A DNA stretch of 48,564 bases from Bacillota bacterium (GTDB lineage Bacteria > Bacillota > Limnochordia > DTU087). Each line of letters begins with the position of its first letter. Position 1 is the stretch's first letter. Shown here piece by piece: positions 47,585-48,564 of the stretch. Under the pieces are notes generated by a model. It had not been told where the DNA came from. It saw nothing but the letters and a program-made list of their open reading frames with translations, and ran no database searches. A program made the translations under genes and the position numbers. Location: positions 1-48,564 of the forward strand of contig JAAZMF010000166.1 in NCBI GenBank assembly GCA_012798955.1, read 5' to 3'.

Positions 47585-48564
47585 CTACCCAGTTTCGGGT
47601 CTAGAGAACTGTTGCATGTACATTTGATAGTACTTACCTTTTCTTTCAAGCAGTTTATGATGAGTACCCTGCTCTACAATCCTTCCCTGACCCAGAACGA
47701 TGATGTTATCAAGACCCTTCACGATATTTAACCTGTGTGAAACAACAATCGCTGTTCGTCCTTCAAAAAGGTCTTTCAAAGCATCGTGAATCCAAGATTC
47801 AGTCGCAGCATCAAGTGCACTTGTTGGCTCATCTAGCAGGACAAGCATCGGTTCCTTATAAAACGCCCTAGCAAGGGCAATTCGCTGCCTTTGCCCAACT
47901 GAGAGATTCTCTCCATTGCCTCGGATAACTAGGTGGTATCCCTCATGTCTGGAATCCATGAGGTCAGATAACCTAGCTCGTGCTATGGATTCTTTCAATT
48001 TCCTATCCTTAATCTCTTCGGGATGATTGTTGCCCAGCACAATATTGTCACTGACGGTAGTTGGGAACAGATAGGGGTCTTGTTGCACAAAAGCTAAGTG
48101 TCTCCTAAGCTCATCTAGTCTCCACATCCTTATATCCGTGCCCCCGAAAGATATGAGACCTGTGTAGTCTTCATGAAACCCGCACAGTAGATTAAGAATG
48201 GTAGTCTTCCCGCACCCGCTTTCACCTACTATTCCCAGGGTCTTCCCCTGCTCAAGCTTAAATGTAATCCCGTTGGAGGCTATCTGGTCACTATCCGGAT
48301 AACTAAACTGCACGTTTCGAAATTGGACAAGAGGTTTTGCCCCGTCAATTGGGGCTGACTCTCCCTCAAGGCGTTCTTTAGGTTCATCCCATAGGCTAAA
48401 CAACCTGTCGGCTACAGTAATAGACGTCCGAAATGAGTGTGGATCTAAATCCCATATGAAGTTCAGAAACACAGGCGTTATGCGAAGAAAAACAAATAGC
48501 TGTCCAATACTCATCTGCCCTCTTTGGATGTAGAAGGAAGCCAAAAGTACTATAATCACCGGGT
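47585..48564 (-). CDS. ABC transporter, fused TMD-NBD (N-terminus truncated by window end)
   Basis: Walker A GESGCGKTT, LSVGQRQRIALARA, LLDEPTSALD, VSHRLN; reading frame runs off the window edge. Confidence 0.88.
   Translation of the reverse strand, partial: PVIIVLLASFYIQRGQMSIGQLFVFLRITPVFLNFIWDLDPHSFRTSITVADRLFSLWDEPKERLEGESAPIDGAKPLVQFRNVQFSYPDSDQIASNGITFKLEQGKTLGIVGESGCGKTTILNLLCGFHEDYTGLISFGGTDIRMWRLDELRRHLAFVQQDPYLFPTTVSDNIVLGNNHPEEIKDRKLKESIARARLSDLMDSRHEGYHLVIRGNGENLSVGQRQRIALARAFYKEPMLVLLDEPTSALDAATESWIHDALKDLFEGRTAIVVSHRLNIVKGLDNIIVLGQGRIVEQGTHHKLLERKGKYYQMYMQQFSRPETG

Noticed and set aside
45743-48564. ABC exporter pair as a degenerate-site heterodimer
   Set aside because: Both NBDs keep Walker A, Walker B and H-loop; LSVGQ versus LSGGQ is a common variation, so there is no strong evidence of a non-catalytic site.
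1-48564. CRISPR arrays, tRNA or rRNA genes, insertion sequences
   Set aside because: None recognised by eye; no regularly spaced repeats, CCA-ended cloverleaf or transposase motifs seen.

Overview
Window from a Firmicutes-like genome; the lineage is inferred from operon architecture, a T-box, a SigB/F/G-type sigma factor and EpsC. It is mostly dense metabolic and housekeeping genes. From 1 to ~39.9 kb essentially everything is on +: pduL-like, FmdB zinc ribbon, Gfo/Idh oxidoreductase, pyrB-pyrC-carB-pyrK-pyrD-pyrF-pyrE, GerMN protein, T-box plus DAHP synthase, sugar isomerase, three tandem M42 peptidases, SIMPL protein, serine acetyltransferase, B12/radical SAM, dnaE, hydantoinase-like, TGS/uridine-kinase-like, orphan sigma factor, patatin, purE, ykkC-family riboswitch plus purL-purF-purM-purN-purD, and a metallophosphoesterase. 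One small PG-binding gene is on -. From ~39.9 kb to the end everything is on -: a three-gene activase/DUF2229 module, a lipoprotein, a tyrosine recombinase and two ABC exporter subunits. Main findings: (1) a 28-bp dif-like site at 45640-45667, with almost perfectly symmetric arms, lies ~95 bp upstream of a 340-aa Xer-type recombinase and near the global strand switch, suggesting a single-recombinase Xer/dif module at the replication terminus; (2) a ykkC-family, probably PRPP-sensing, riboswitch with terminator upstream of purL; (3) a T-box with a TTC (Phe) specifier in front of DAHP synthase; (4) pyr and pur operons that both lack their class-I glutamine amidotransferase genes (carA, purQ); (5) a split acyl-CoA-dehydratase-activase/DUF2229 operon. 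No tRNA, rRNA or CRISPR was recognised. All assignments come from reading the sequence; no searches were run.
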